Shown here piece by piece: positions 53,214 to 61,993 of a DNA stretch of 64,000 nucleotides. Within the stretch, counting starts at the first letter, position 1. Each line of letters opens with the position of its first letter. Below the pieces are notes generated by a model. The model searched no databases and was not told the origin of the DNA. It saw only the letters and a list, made by a program, of their open reading frames with translations. The translations under genes were made by a program, and so were the position numbers. Source of the DNA: an uncultured Sphingomonas sp. (GTDB lineage: Bacteria; Pseudomonadota; Alphaproteobacteria; Sphingomonadales; Sphingomonadaceae); NCBI RefSeq assembly GCF_913774285.1, contig NZ_CAJYHX010000006.1, positions 1 to 64,000 of the forward strand, written 5' to 3'.

Positions 53214-53524
53214 GCGCGAAACCGGCTGACCGCCCGCCGCCACTCGACATCGCTCGGGAGCGGCAGGCTGGTGATCGTCGGCGGATCGCAGGTCAGGCTG
53301 ATCGTCGTGCCGCGCCGCCCGCATCGCGAACATCGAAGGCGAGCGCCTACCTCGGCGAGCAGGCCAGGCCATTGCCTGCGCTCGAACAGCCGCCAGAGCG
53401 CCGCCGCATGAAAGACCCCGATGTGCCCACATCCCGCACAGGCTGCCCGGACCGAACGGTGGAACGCCGCAGCCTCGAACAGCGTCCGGGGCACCTGCCC
53501 GCCATCTGCGTCGTAGCGAGCCAT
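53210..53524 (-). CDS. Zinc-ribbon-like hypothetical protein
   Basis: A 104-residue protein with two CxxC pairs (CAGCGH and CSRCGRRG, about 35 residues apart) that should bind one zinc, and a conserved tail LPSDVEWRRAVSRFR. Function unknown. One base separates its ATG region from the stop of the preceding gene, so it belongs to the LexA-box operon. Confidence 0.7.
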   Translation of the reverse strand: MARYDADGGQVPRTLFEAAAFHRSVRAACAGCGHIGVFHAAALWRLFERRQWPGLLAEVGARLRCSRCGRRGTTISLTCDPPTITSLPLPSDVEWRRAVSRFRA

Positions 53525-53525
53525 A

Positions 53526-53984
53526 TCAGCCTACCAAGCGCAGGCGCGGACCTGCCGCGGCGGGCGCAGGGTGGAGGCCGAGCGCGGGCACCTGCGCCTG
53601 CGGCACCACCCGGATGAGGGCATCCGGCCAGGCCGGGAACATCGCCCGCACCTTGGCGGACAGGAGCGTCGCTGACGGTGCATCCATCAGCAGCGTCGCG
53701 TCATAGCCACACCACAATTCCGGCGGGATACGGCCCAGGCGGTACTTGCCGGCGACCACCAGCACCGCGGGAGGATGAAGCTCGCGCCGCCCCGCAATGA
53801 AGCGCGCCAGGCACAGCGGCCGCTGCGCCGCCTTCCAGGTCTCGAACTCCGTAGCGGAGTTGACCTGCCCCAGGCGATACCCCTCGACTCTGCCCACATG
53901 GATCAGCCATCCGCCATAGGAGAAGGTTTCGAGTTCGATCGGCCAGCGATGCGCCAGCCAGTTGGTCCGTTTGATCGCATCCAT
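53526..53984 (-). CDS. Hypothetical protein of the LexA-box operon
   Basis: A 152-residue soluble protein: MDAIKRTNWLAHRWPIELET, FSYGGWLIHVGRVEGYRLGQ, PPAVLVVAGKYRLGRIP and FPAWPDALIRVVPQAQVP. No recognised domain. It follows the 70-residue gene by 10 bases and precedes the zinc-ribbon gene. Not ImuA, ImuB or DnaE2 as far as I can tell. Confidence 0.7.
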   Translation of the reverse strand: MDAIKRTNWLAHRWPIELETFSYGGWLIHVGRVEGYRLGQVNSATEFETWKAAQRPLCLARFIAGRRELHPPAVLVVAGKYRLGRIPPELWCGYDATLLMDAPSATLLSAKVRAMFPAWPDALIRVVPQAQVPALGLHPAPAAAGPRLRLVG

Positions 53985-53994
53985 CGCGCGGGGT

Positions 53995-54207
53995 TCAGGC
54001 GCGCGCCTGCTCGCTGAACAGGGTCGGCTGGACGGCACGATCGTATAGCGCCCGACGCGCCTGCAGCGCCGCGCCGACCGCTTGGCGATAATGGATGGTC
54101 CTGAATCGCTCGGCCTCGTCGAAGCCGAATGGCGCCCATTCCTCGCTCGGATAGCAGGCGTCGTAGATTGCGCGCGCAGCGGCACGCAGCTGGAGATCTT
54201 GCTCCAT
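53995..54207 (-). CDS. Small hypothetical protein of the LexA-box operon
   Basis: A 70-residue helical protein: MEQDLQLRAAARAIYDACYP, then EEWAPFGFDEAERFRTIHYR and AVGAALQARRALYDRA. GGGAG lies 7 bases upstream of ATG 54207. First gene of the operon with a LexA box 55 bases upstream. No family recognised. Confidence 0.7.
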   Translation of the reverse strand: MEQDLQLRAAARAIYDACYPSEEWAPFGFDEAERFRTIHYRQAVGAALQARRALYDRAVQPTLFSEQARA

Positions 54208-54261
54208 TCGGACACTCCCAATGGTATCGAATCGCCGGGGTTTGCGGCGAAGCACCAATTA

Positions 54262-54276
54262 GAACATAACAAGAAC
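54262..54276 (-). promoter_or_regulatory. LexA (SOS) box
   Basis: GAAC-N7-GAAC on the plus strand, that is GTTC-N7-GTTC read toward the operon, the exact alphaproteobacterial LexA consensus. It sits 55 bases before the 70-residue gene in an AT-rich stretch where a promoter is expected (TTGCTT at -35 position and TCTAAT are suggestive). Confidence 0.78.
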
Positions 54277-54514
54277 TTCAAGCAAGTTCGCCGTAGCCCA
54301 TGCGGCAAGCCGCATCGAACCGGGCAATCCCCGCCTTTCGCCGGCTGTCGTTGCAAGCGGCCGGCTGGGAGCGCTGATTCCGCCTGGAGCCGCATGATCG
54401 ACGGCGAGCTCAAGCCTCTTTGGCCCTCCGCAAGCGAATGCATGCAGGAAAGGCATGCCTCGGCTGCCCCTCTCGGCACATGACAAGCCCGTACGCTGAG
54501 GTTAGGGTCAGATC

Positions 54515-54916
54515 GTGCACCCGTTACGCCGCCTTGTTGCAAGTCATCGTGTCGTCGCCGGGGCGATCCTCGCACTGGCGCTGGTGATGAAGCTGCTGAT
54601 CCCTGCCGGCTTCATGCCGACGGTGGCGAATGGCCAGATGGTCGTGCGGATGTGCTCGGGAGCGGGGCCGATGACGATGGTCATGGCGATCCCCGGACTC
54701 GAGAACAGGACCGACCGCGAGAGCCACCACGACAAGCATGAGCAGCCTTGCGCCTTCTCCGGCCTGTCCACGCCGTCGCTGGCAGCGGCGGACCCGATCC
54801 TGCTGGCGCTGGCGATCCTCTTCGTGCTGGCGATGGGCGTCCGCGCGGTGGCGGAACCGACCACGGCCGCACCAGCCCATCTGCGACCGCCGCTACGCGG
54901 CCCACCGGCACATTGA
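54515..54916 (+). CDS. DUF2946 family protein
   Basis: A 133-residue protein with an N-terminal membrane segment (VVAGAILALALVMKLLIPAG), MCSGAGP, a His-rich stretch (SHHDKHEQPCAFSG) that could bind copper, and a C-terminal membrane segment. GTG start. DUF2946 proteins occur with copper-uptake TonB receptors and PCu(A)C genes, as here. Head of the copper operon. Confidence 0.78.
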   Translation: MHPLRRLVASHRVVAGAILALALVMKLLIPAGFMPTVANGQMVVRMCSGAGPMTMVMAIPGLENRTDRESHHDKHEQPCAFSGLSTPSLAAADPILLALAILFVLAMGVRAVAEPTTAAPAHLRPPLRGPPAH

Positions 54917-55052
54917 TCACCCACGCCGCGTGATCGGCTGACGGGAAGGCTGTGCCCTGGCGCCGCCAACCCGCGCGCCGTCATGCCTCGTTGCATCGTC
55001 CGGCCGGGACATCGCCATGCGCGATGCCGGCTGGCATCGAGGACTGCCATCC

Positions 55053-55280
55053 ATGCGCTATCCTTTCTCAGCGCGGGCGCCGGCCCGCCATAATCGCGTT
55101 CGCCTGCATGCTCCGGCGGCGAGCACACTGCCGCCTTTCATAGCCTGGCTGCGCAGGCTGCGCCGTTCGGCGTGGCTGCTGATCGCCGTCTGCATGCTGG
55201 TGCGGATCGGAACAGCGATCGTTCAGGAAACCCCCGGCGGGCCTGGCGACGCCGTCGCTGCGGCGGAGCAGCCGCGATGA
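55053..55280 (+). CDS. Small membrane protein of the copper operon
   Basis: A 75-residue protein with one hydrophobic segment (SAWLLIAVCMLVRIGTAIV) after a basic N-terminus. Its stop overlaps the ATG of the DUF2244 gene (ATGA), which supports it as a real gene. Start uncertain; ATG 55017 in frame is possible. No family recognised. Confidence 0.5.
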   Translation: MRYPFSARAPARHNRVRLHAPAASTLPPFIAWLRRLRRSAWLLIAVCMLVRIGTAIVQETPGGPGDAVAAAEQPR

Positions 55281-55792
55281 GCGCCGACGCCTCACGCCCA
55301 TCCCGACCCTCCCCATGGGAAACTTCAACCGAAGCTGCGTTCGAGATGCGGCTGGTCGCCCCGCGATCCCCGTTTTCGCTGGAAGGCAAGCTGCTCCTCG
55401 GTGGCGCAGCATTCGCTGCGATCCTCGTATCGCTGCGGTTCCTGCTGCTCGGTGCCTGGCCGGTGCTGGTCTTCTCGATCCTCGACCTCGGCGGCCTCGC
55501 GGTCGCGCTGATCCTGTTCCGCAAGCGCCAAGTGCCCGAGGAATGTTTGCGCATTCGTGGAGACCGACTCGAGCTGACCCGGATCGACCATCACGGGCGA
55601 CGCACCGAGATCGTGCTGCCGGTGTTCTGGACCCGCCTCGAAACCGGCAGCCGATCCGAACTCGACTTCGAGCTCTGGCTCGTCCTGCGTCGCGAACGCC
55701 ACCGCATCGGCCGCTTCGTCTCCGCGGCCGAGCGACGGGCCGTGGCCCCGCGCCTCCAGGCCGCACTGCGTGCGGCCCGCTGCTTCTCCTGA
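55277..55792 (+). CDS. DUF2244 family membrane protein
   Basis: A 171-residue protein with two adjacent membrane segments (LLLGGAAFAAILVSLRFLLL and PVLVFSILDLGGLAVALILF) and a soluble C-terminal domain with ELTRIDHHGRRTEIVLP. DUF2244 proteins are usually encoded beside cytochrome oxidase assembly genes. Upstream of the copper chaperone. Confidence 0.8.
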   Translation: MSADASRPSRPSPWETSTEAAFEMRLVAPRSPFSLEGKLLLGGAAFAAILVSLRFLLLGAWPVLVFSILDLGGLAVALILFRKRQVPEECLRIRGDRLELTRIDHHGRRTEIVLPVFWTRLETGSRSELDFELWLVLRRERHRIGRFVSAAERRAVAPRLQAALRAARCFS

Positions 55793-55837
55793 CCAAAACC
55801 GTCCTGACATTCCCTCGTTGCAAGGAAAATAGACACG

Positions 55838-56311
55838 ATGAAACGCATTCTTGCCGGCCTGACCTGCGCCGTTGCCGTCGCCACCCCGGTGCTTGCCCAT
55901 GAGTTCAAGCTCGGCAGCCTGGAAATCGCCCATCCCTGGACCCGCCAGACCGCTCCCGGCCAGCGCAATGGCGGCGGCTTCCTCGTCGTCACCAACAAGG
56001 GCCGGGCGGCGGACCAATTGGTGGACGTTGCCTCGCCCGTGGCAGACAAGGTGGAGCTCCACACCATGTCGATGGACGGCGGGATCATGCGCATGCGTCC
56101 GGTGACCGGAGGACTGCCGATCCCGGCGGGCGGCACGCTGACGCTCGCGCCGGGCGGATATCACGTCATGCTGATCGGACTGAAGGCGCCGCTCACCCTT
56201 GGCACGATGGTGCCGCTGACGCTGCGCTTCGCGCGGGCGGGCACGATCACCGTCCAGCTCAAGGTCGAGCCGGTCAGCTTTACCGGGGAGGCAGCGCATG
56301 AGCAGCATTGA
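55838..56311 (+). CDS. Periplasmic copper chaperone PCu(A)C
   Basis: A 157-residue copper carrier. Signal peptide ends at LAHE. The Cu(I) motif is present: ELHTMSMDGGIMRM (H, M and following M) and GGYHVMLIG (HxM). It delivers copper to the CuA centre of cytochrome oxidase, typically with a SCO protein. ATG of the SCO gene overlaps its end by 14 bases. Confidence 0.93.
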   Translation: MKRILAGLTCAVAVATPVLAHEFKLGSLEIAHPWTRQTAPGQRNGGGFLVVTNKGRAADQLVDVASPVADKVELHTMSMDGGIMRMRPVTGGLPIPAGGTLTLAPGGYHVMLIGLKAPLTLGTMVPLTLRFARAGTITVQLKVEPVSFTGEAAHEQH

Positions 56312-56930
56312 TCCGGACGGCACGCCCCGGCAGCGCGGCGTCGCGCCGGGCTGGATCGGCTGGGCGATCACGGCTCTCCTGCTGCTCGCGCTCGCGGGCG
56401 GTGCGGCCTATTGGGTCACCCGCCGCGAGGCACCCGCCACCGCCGTTCCAAGCTTCGGCGGCGCCTTCGCGATGACCGACCAGAACGGCAACACCGTCAC
56501 CGACCGGTCGCTGCGCGGCAAGCCCTATGCGATCTTCTTCGGCTTCACCCGCTGTCCGGACGTCTGCCCGACCTCGCTCAACCGCATGGCGCAGCTGCGC
56601 AAGCGGCTTGGGCCCGACGGCATGAAGTTCGCCATCGTCTTCGTCTCGGTCGATCCCGGCCACGACAAGCGCCAGGACATCGGCAACTATCTCACGCTGT
56701 TCGGCACGCCGATCATCGGGCTGACCGGCACCGATGCCCAGGTCGCGCAAATCGTGAAGGCGTTCCACGTCTATTACGAAAAGGTGCCGGTACCCGGCGG
56801 CGACTACACGATCGACCACACCGCTTCGATCTACCTGATGGACCGCGAAGGGCGGTTCGTCACCACCATCGATCACCAGGAACAGCAGGACGTCGCGTTC
56901 GAGAAGCTCAAGCGCGTGATCGCATCCTGA
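56298..56930 (+). CDS. SCO1/SenC-family copper protein
   Basis: A 210-residue thioredoxin-fold protein anchored by one N-terminal helix (WAITALLLLALAGGAAYWV). The copper motif is FTRCPDVCP (CxxxC) with the distal His in TIDHTASIY. It assembles the CuA site of cytochrome c oxidase with PCu(A)C. Confidence 0.94.
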   Translation: MSSIDPDGTPRQRGVAPGWIGWAITALLLLALAGGAAYWVTRREAPATAVPSFGGAFAMTDQNGNTVTDRSLRGKPYAIFFGFTRCPDVCPTSLNRMAQLRKRLGPDGMKFAIVFVSVDPGHDKRQDIGNYLTLFGTPIIGLTGTDAQVAQIVKAFHVYYEKVPVPGGDYTIDHTASIYLMDREGRFVTTIDHQEQQDVAFEKLKRVIAS

Positions 56931-56961
56931 TCCGAGCAGCCATTAAAAGGGGGAACATGTT

Positions 56962-58980
56962 TTGAAGACCACGCTTCTCACCGGCGCATGCCTCGCGTTG
57001 GCCGCGCCGGCGCTGGCCCAGACCGACCCGCCCGCATCGTCCGAAGGCGATACCCGCTTCACCATCGGCGAGATCATCGTCACCGCGCCCAGCATGGCCC
57101 GCTCGACCGAGAACGTCCTCACCTCGGTCGACGTGCTCGGCGGCGACGTCGCCCAGCGCCAGTCGGTCGACAATGCCTGGGAGCTGTTCGCTAGGCTGCC
57201 CGGCGTGGTGCTGACCGATTTCAACCAGGGCACGACCTCGGGCCGTTTCTCGATCCGGGGCTTCAACGGCGAAGGCGAGATCAACGCCGTCAAGCTGCTG
57301 GTCGATGGCGTGCCAAGCAACGACAATGCCGGCGCGATGACCGCGATCGACATGATCGCGCCGCTCGATATCGCGGGGATCGAGCTGGTGCGCGGCACCT
57401 CCGATCCGCGCTGGGGCCTGAACGCCATTGCAGGGAGCGCCAATATCCTCACCCGGATCGGCGGCAGCTATCTCGACGCGCGCCTGCTCGGCGGGTCGTT
57501 CGGGACGATGGACGGGCAGCTCTCGGCCGGGCTGGAGCGCGGGCGTTTCAGCCAGAACTACATGGTCAGCTATCGCTCGACCAACGGGTACAGGGCGCAT
57601 GCCGATCTCGAGCGCCTCAACCTCGCCGGCAAATGGTTTTACGATCTCGGCGGCACGCGACTGGGCGCGATCGTGCGCTATTCGGATGCAACCGCGCAGG
57701 AGCCCGGCTATCTCACCGATGCCGATGCCTATACCCGCCGCAGCATCTCTTACCCGATTTCGGAAACCGATGGCGGCACCCGGCGGATCGGCCAATACAG
57801 CCTGCACCTCGACAGCGGCCTTACCGATACGATGGCGCTGAACGCCACCGGCTATGCCAACAGCCTGTGGGACGACCGCTATGTCCGCTATTCGGCAAGC
57901 GTCGCGCAGCAGCGGCGGCTGGCGGATGAATGGCAATATGGCGGCACGCTGGCACTGCACTATCATCCGCAGGTCGATTTCCTCTACCGGCTGATGCTGG
58001 AGGCGGGCGGCGACGTACAGGTACAGGACAACAAGAGCCTGCGCTGGCTGGCCAATCGCCGGACGCTGACCAGCCAGACCCGCGACCAGAAGTTCGATCT
58101 CACCGTCTATGGCGGCTATCTGCAGGCGGTGATCGAACCGACCACCTGGCTGAAGCTTACCCCCGCCTGGCGCGTGGACCGGGTGGCGGGCAATTTCACC
58201 AACCGCCTGAACGGCACCACCGCGCCGATCAACGACTATGGCACGATCAGCCAGCCCAAGCTGAACGTGGCGATCAGCCCCGGCGGCGGCGTGACGCTCT
58301 ACGGCAATTACGGTCGCAGCTTCCAGATCGGGGTTGGCTCGGGCGCCTATCTGGTGCCGCCGCGTACCGCCAATCTCGCCCCCTCGATCAACGAGGGCTA
58401 TGAGGCCGGCATCAAGCTCGCGCGGGGGCGCTGGCTGGAGGCGCGCGTGGCGCTGTGGCAGCAGACCGCGAGCGGCGAGCTCAAGCGCCGTCTCAACGAT
58501 CCCTCGGGCGATTTCGACAATCTCGGCAAGACCCGGCGGCGCGGCATCGACCTGCAGATCGACGTGAAGCCGGTACGCGGCATCGACCTGTGGGGCAGCT
58601 ATTCCTACCAGACCGCCCGCATCGTCACCCCCGATCCGGCAACCCCGTCGCAGGCGGGCAACGACATCGACCATGTCCCCCGCAACGTCTTCTCGGGCGG
58701 CATCGACCTGACGCCGACCGAGAAGCTGCGCCTGTCGCTGACCGGCAACGGCCAGTCGAGCTACCAGCTCAACGCCGCCAACAACCAGGGGCGGTTCGGC
58801 GACTATGTCGTGCTCAACGCCGAGGCCGCTTATCAGGTCAACGCGCATGTCGAGGTGTCGGCCCAGCTCAAGAACCTCGCCAACGATCGCTACGAATATG
58901 TCTGGTTCGACGGCACCCAGCGGCTGCACGGCCCGGCCGATCCCCGCGCGCTCTACGGCGCGGTACGGCTGCGCTTTTGA
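56962..58980 (+). CDS. TonB-dependent receptor (likely copper or metal chelate)
   Basis: A 672-residue outer-membrane receptor: signal peptide, TonB box region (EIIVTAPSM), plug (ARLPGVVL ... FSIRGFNGEGEINAVKLLVD ... VRGTSDPRWGLNAIAGSANI) and 22-strand barrel ending in LYGAVRLRF. No STN domain. TTG start; an ATG-TTT-TGA triplet ORF with GGGGGA precedes it and overlaps it. The operon (PCu(A)C, SCO, PepSY) suggests copper uptake (inference). Confidence 0.88.
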   Translation: MKTTLLTGACLALAAPALAQTDPPASSEGDTRFTIGEIIVTAPSMARSTENVLTSVDVLGGDVAQRQSVDNAWELFARLPGVVLTDFNQGTTSGRFSIRGFNGEGEINAVKLLVDGVPSNDNAGAMTAIDMIAPLDIAGIELVRGTSDPRWGLNAIAGSANILTRIGGSYLDARLLGGSFGTMDGQLSAGLERGRFSQNYMVSYRSTNGYRAHADLERLNLAGKWFYDLGGTRLGAIVRYSDATAQEPGYLTDADAYTRRSISYPISETDGGTRRIGQYSLHLDSGLTDTMALNATGYANSLWDDRYVRYSASVAQQRRLADEWQYGGTLALHYHPQVDFLYRLMLEAGGDVQVQDNKSLRWLANRRTLTSQTRDQKFDLTVYGGYLQAVIEPTTWLKLTPAWRVDRVAGNFTNRLNGTTAPINDYGTISQPKLNVAISPGGGVTLYGNYGRSFQIGVGSGAYLVPPRTANLAPSINEGYEAGIKLARGRWLEARVALWQQTASGELKRRLNDPSGDFDNLGKTRRRGIDLQIDVKPVRGIDLWGSYSYQTARIVTPDPATPSQAGNDIDHVPRNVFSGGIDLTPTEKLRLSLTGNGQSSYQLNAANNQGRFGDYVVLNAEAAYQVNAHVEVSAQLKNLANDRYEYVWFDGTQRLHGPADPRALYGAVRLRF

Positions 58981-60098
58981 TGGCGGCGGCGCGGCCTTCG
59001 CTGCGGGTGCTGGTGCGGCGGGTCCATCTCTGGCTCGGCCTGACGATCGGCGCGCTGTTCGCCTTTGCCGGGCTGACCGGCAGCCTGCTGGTCTTCTACC
59101 CGGAGATCGATGCGGCGCTGTCGCCGGCGCTGCGTGCGGTGCCGGCGGGGGCGCGGCCCGCCTCGTGGCAGGCGGTGGTGGACACGCTCCACCGCGAGCA
59201 TCCCAGCCGCACCGGCGCCTGGCGGATCGAAGTGACGCCGGAGGGTGGCGCGATCCCGGTGCGCTATTACAAACCGCGCGAAACTTCCGGTCGGGACTTC
59301 GCGCCGCTGCTCGTCTGGGTGGATCCGGGGCGGAACACGACGATCCGCACCGGCTTCTGGGGCGACACGGTGTTCACCTGGATTTACGATCTCCATTACC
59401 GGCTGCTGCTCGACAAGCCCGGCGGGGTAGCGATGGGCATTTTCGGGATCGTGATGCTGGCGCTGATCGCGAGCGGCCTCTGGGCGTGGTGGCCGCGACG
59501 GGGCGGTTGGCGGCGCGGCCTGCACTTCAAGCACCGCGCGGCGCCGGTGCGGCGGCTCTACGACTGGCACAAGCTGACCGGGGTGGGTGCGCTGGTGCTG
59601 GTGCTCGTCGTCACCGGCACCGGCGTGCTGCTCGACCTGCCCGACCAGGTGCGCCCGCTGCTCCAGCAGATGTCCCCGCTGTACGCGACGCCTGTGCTCA
59701 CCGTGAAACTCACCGGCGAACCGCTGCCGCTCGACACGCTCGTCGCGCGCGCCGAGCATCGCTTCCCCGATGGCCGCCTCGCCTGGATCGAAACGCCCGC
59801 GCGGGCGACCGCACCGATCCGCATCAACCTCGCCCGCCCCGGTGAACCGAGCCAGCGCTTCCCGCGTACCAATGTGTGGCTCGACCCTTATAGCGGCCGG
59901 ATCCTCGCCGTGCGCGACGGGCTGGCGGAAAGCGGCGGCGACGTACTGCTCAACTGGCTGCACCCGCTGCATGGCGGCGAGGCGTTCGGGCTGACCGGGC
60001 GACTGCTCGCGCTGCTGGCGGGGCTGGCGCCGATCGCGCTGTTCGTCACCGGCCTGCTGCGCTGGCGGCGCCGGAGGCCGCGCCGCCGCCACGGGTGA
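58980..60098 (+). CDS. PepSY-associated transmembrane protein
   Basis: A 372-residue inner-membrane protein of the PepSY/DUF3526-like family found with TonB receptors. Four membrane segments: LTIGALFAFAGLTGSLLVFY, MGIFGIVMLALIASGLWAWW, GVGALVLVLVVTGTGVLLDL and LALLAGLAPIALFVTGLL, and two PepSY-type domains between. Conserved His residues (YDLHYRLLLD, LYDWHKLTG, WLHPLHGGEAFG) may bind haem for metal reduction. ATG overlaps the receptor stop (TGATG). Confidence 0.87.
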   Translation: MAAARPSLRVLVRRVHLWLGLTIGALFAFAGLTGSLLVFYPEIDAALSPALRAVPAGARPASWQAVVDTLHREHPSRTGAWRIEVTPEGGAIPVRYYKPRETSGRDFAPLLVWVDPGRNTTIRTGFWGDTVFTWIYDLHYRLLLDKPGGVAMGIFGIVMLALIASGLWAWWPRRGGWRRGLHFKHRAAPVRRLYDWHKLTGVGALVLVLVVTGTGVLLDLPDQVRPLLQQMSPLYATPVLTVKLTGEPLPLDTLVARAEHRFPDGRLAWIETPARATAPIRINLARPGEPSQRFPRTNVWLDPYSGRILAVRDGLAESGGDVLLNWLHPLHGGEAFGLTGRLLALLAGLAPIALFVTGLLRWRRRRPRRRHG

Positions 60099-60202
60099 GC
60101 GTCCGCCAGGGCGATCCCAAGGAAATCTATCTCCCCTTCGCGAGAGCGCCCGTTAGCATCCTCCCCAACAGGACAGACCGCCGCTTGAGAGGAAGAACGA
60201 CA

Positions 60203-61501
60203 ATGGCCGATCGCCCGCTGCACCCGGAAACGCTTGCCCTCCACGCCGGCTGGCGCGCCGATCCGAGCACCGGCGCGGTGGTGCCGCCGATCTACCAGAC
60301 GACCTCCTACCAGTTCCGCGATACCGACCACGCCGCCAACCTGTTCGCGCTGCGCGAGCTCGGCAACATCTATACCCGGCTCGGCAACCCGACCACCGAT
60401 GTGCTGGAGCAGCGTATCGCCGCGCTCGAAGGCGGCGCGGCGGCGCTGGCAGTCGCCTCGGGCCAGGCTGCGTCGGCCTATGCGGTGCAGAACCTCGCCC
60501 GCGCTGGCGACAACATCGTCAGCGGCACCGACCTCTATGGCGGCACTTGGAACCTGTTTGCCAACACGCTGAAGGACATGGGCATCGAGGTCCGCTTCGT
60601 CGATCCCGCCGATCCGGAGGCGTTCGTGCGCGCCAGCGACGACCGCACCCGCGCCTGGTATGTCGAGACGCTGCCCAACCCCAAGCTGATCGTCGCCCCG
60701 ATCGGCGAGATCGCAGCGCTGGGCCGTCCGCTCGGCATTCCGCTGATCGTCGACAATACCGCAGCACCGCTGATCGCCCGGCCGTTCGATCATGGCGCTG
60801 CGATCGTGGTCTATTCGACCACGAAATACATCGGCGGGCACGGCACCTCGATCGGCGGCATGATCGTCGACGGCGGGACGTTCGACTGGGAAGCTTTCCC
60901 CGAGCGCCAGCCTTTGCTCAACACGCCCGATCCCAGCTATCACGGCGCCATATGGAACCAGGCGGCCAAGCCGCTGGGGCCGATCGCCTATATCCTGCGC
61001 GCCCGCACCGTGCTGCTGCGCGATCTGGGCGCCGCGCTCTCGCCGACCAACGCCTTCCAGATCCTCCAGGGGCTGGAAACGCTGCCGCTGCGCATGCCGC
61101 GCCACTGCGAGAATGCCGCCAAGGTCGTCGCCTTCCTGCAGTCGCGCCCCGAGGTGACGCGGGTGATCCACCCTTCGGTCCAGACCGGCGTCCAGGCGGA
61201 GCGCGCCGCGCGCGTGCTGACCGGCGGCCAGGGCGGGCTGGTCGGCTTCGAGCTGGCGGGGGGCAGCGCCGCGGGCCGCGCGTTCATCAACGCGCTCGAG
61301 CTCTTCTACCATGTCGCCAATATCGGCGATGCGCGCAGCCTGGCCATCCATCCAGCGTCGACCACCCATTCGCAGCTCTCCGCCGAGGAGCAGGCCGTTA
61401 CCGGTGTGTCCGAAGGCTATGTCCGGCTGTCGATCGGCCTCGAGCATATCGACGACATTCTCGCCGATCTGGGCCAGGCACTGGACCGGGCCACCGGGTA
61501 A
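60203..61501 (+). CDS. O-acetylhomoserine aminocarboxypropyltransferase-type PLP enzyme
   Basis: A 432-residue Cys/Met-metabolism PLP enzyme. It starts with LHPETLALHAGWRADPSTGA and has PIYQTTSYQF, LGNPTTDVLEQRIAALEGGA, and the PLP-lysine segment VVYSTTKYIGGHG; length fits MetY-type O-acetylhomoserine sulfhydrylase, which forms homocysteine from O-acetylhomoserine and sulfide. AGAGGAAGAA precedes the ATG. No SAM riboswitch was recognised upstream. The end IHPASTTHSQLS is family-typical. Confidence 0.92.
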   Translation: MADRPLHPETLALHAGWRADPSTGAVVPPIYQTTSYQFRDTDHAANLFALRELGNIYTRLGNPTTDVLEQRIAALEGGAAALAVASGQAASAYAVQNLARAGDNIVSGTDLYGGTWNLFANTLKDMGIEVRFVDPADPEAFVRASDDRTRAWYVETLPNPKLIVAPIGEIAALGRPLGIPLIVDNTAAPLIARPFDHGAAIVVYSTTKYIGGHGTSIGGMIVDGGTFDWEAFPERQPLLNTPDPSYHGAIWNQAAKPLGPIAYILRARTVLLRDLGAALSPTNAFQILQGLETLPLRMPRHCENAAKVVAFLQSRPEVTRVIHPSVQTGVQAERAARVLTGGQGGLVGFELAGGSAAGRAFINALELFYHVANIGDARSLAIHPASTTHSQLSAEEQAVTGVSEGYVRLSIGLEHIDDILADLGQALDRATG

Positions 61502-61541
61502 GAATGAGCCGGATGGCCGGCTCCCCCGGCAAGGCTTCCGG

Positions 61542-61688
61542 CTATTTGCTGGAGCAGAGCGGCGGGGTCGGTCCGGCCGCGCTGTCGCGCTTTGGTTCGA
61601 GAACCACCACGAATGCGGTGAAGACAACCAGCAGGGCAATGGTAAGGTGAAGTCCCCGACGGAACCAGCGCTCGCCTTTCGTCAACAT
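61542..61688 (-). CDS. Small membrane protein, 48 aa
   Basis: Basic start MLTKGERWFRRG, then a single hydrophobic helix LHLTIALLVVFTAFVVVLE and a short polar tail. Ribosome site weak; supported mainly by composition. Convergent with the MetY-like gene. Confidence 0.42.
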   Translation of the reverse strand: MLTKGERWFRRGLHLTIALLVVFTAFVVVLEPKRDSAAGPTPPLCSSK

Positions 61689-61993
61689 GCTCAAAACCCG
61701 TACCTGAACTTCGCTCTTCCGCTATCGCAGCCGTTTCGCGCCAAGCTAGGCCGACAGACGGGCAGAGTTCCTGCCGCCTAAATTCGGCGAGGACCATATG
61801 GCAAACTGTCCACCCCGCCATTTACACTGTGCGCTTTGCACGGCCCTCATCGTCCGCCTGACGGCGCGCTCCACGGCGCTATGGTCGCGGCGCTGTCCCC
61901 AACGCCGTCGAATGCCCTTCAAATGCCCATGATATGTTGTATCAGATAGGCGTCGAACGAAAGATTCATAGCGTTACTACGGGGGGTGGGGTT
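61689..61993. other. Gene-free stretch before the aminotransferase
   Basis: Mostly unassigned. The AT-richer segment near 61925-61975 may be the promoter of the aminotransferase gene. Confidence 0.45.

Noticed and set aside
56908..58929. 673-codon open frame on the minus strand
   Set aside because: Antisense of the TonB receptor whose domains are unambiguous.
60099..60202. Possible SAM riboswitch before the MetY-like gene
   Set aside because: No SAM-II or SAM-I consensus elements could be found in the 100-base leader.
59888..61639. 583-codon open frame on the minus strand
   Set aside because: Antisense of the MetY-like enzyme.
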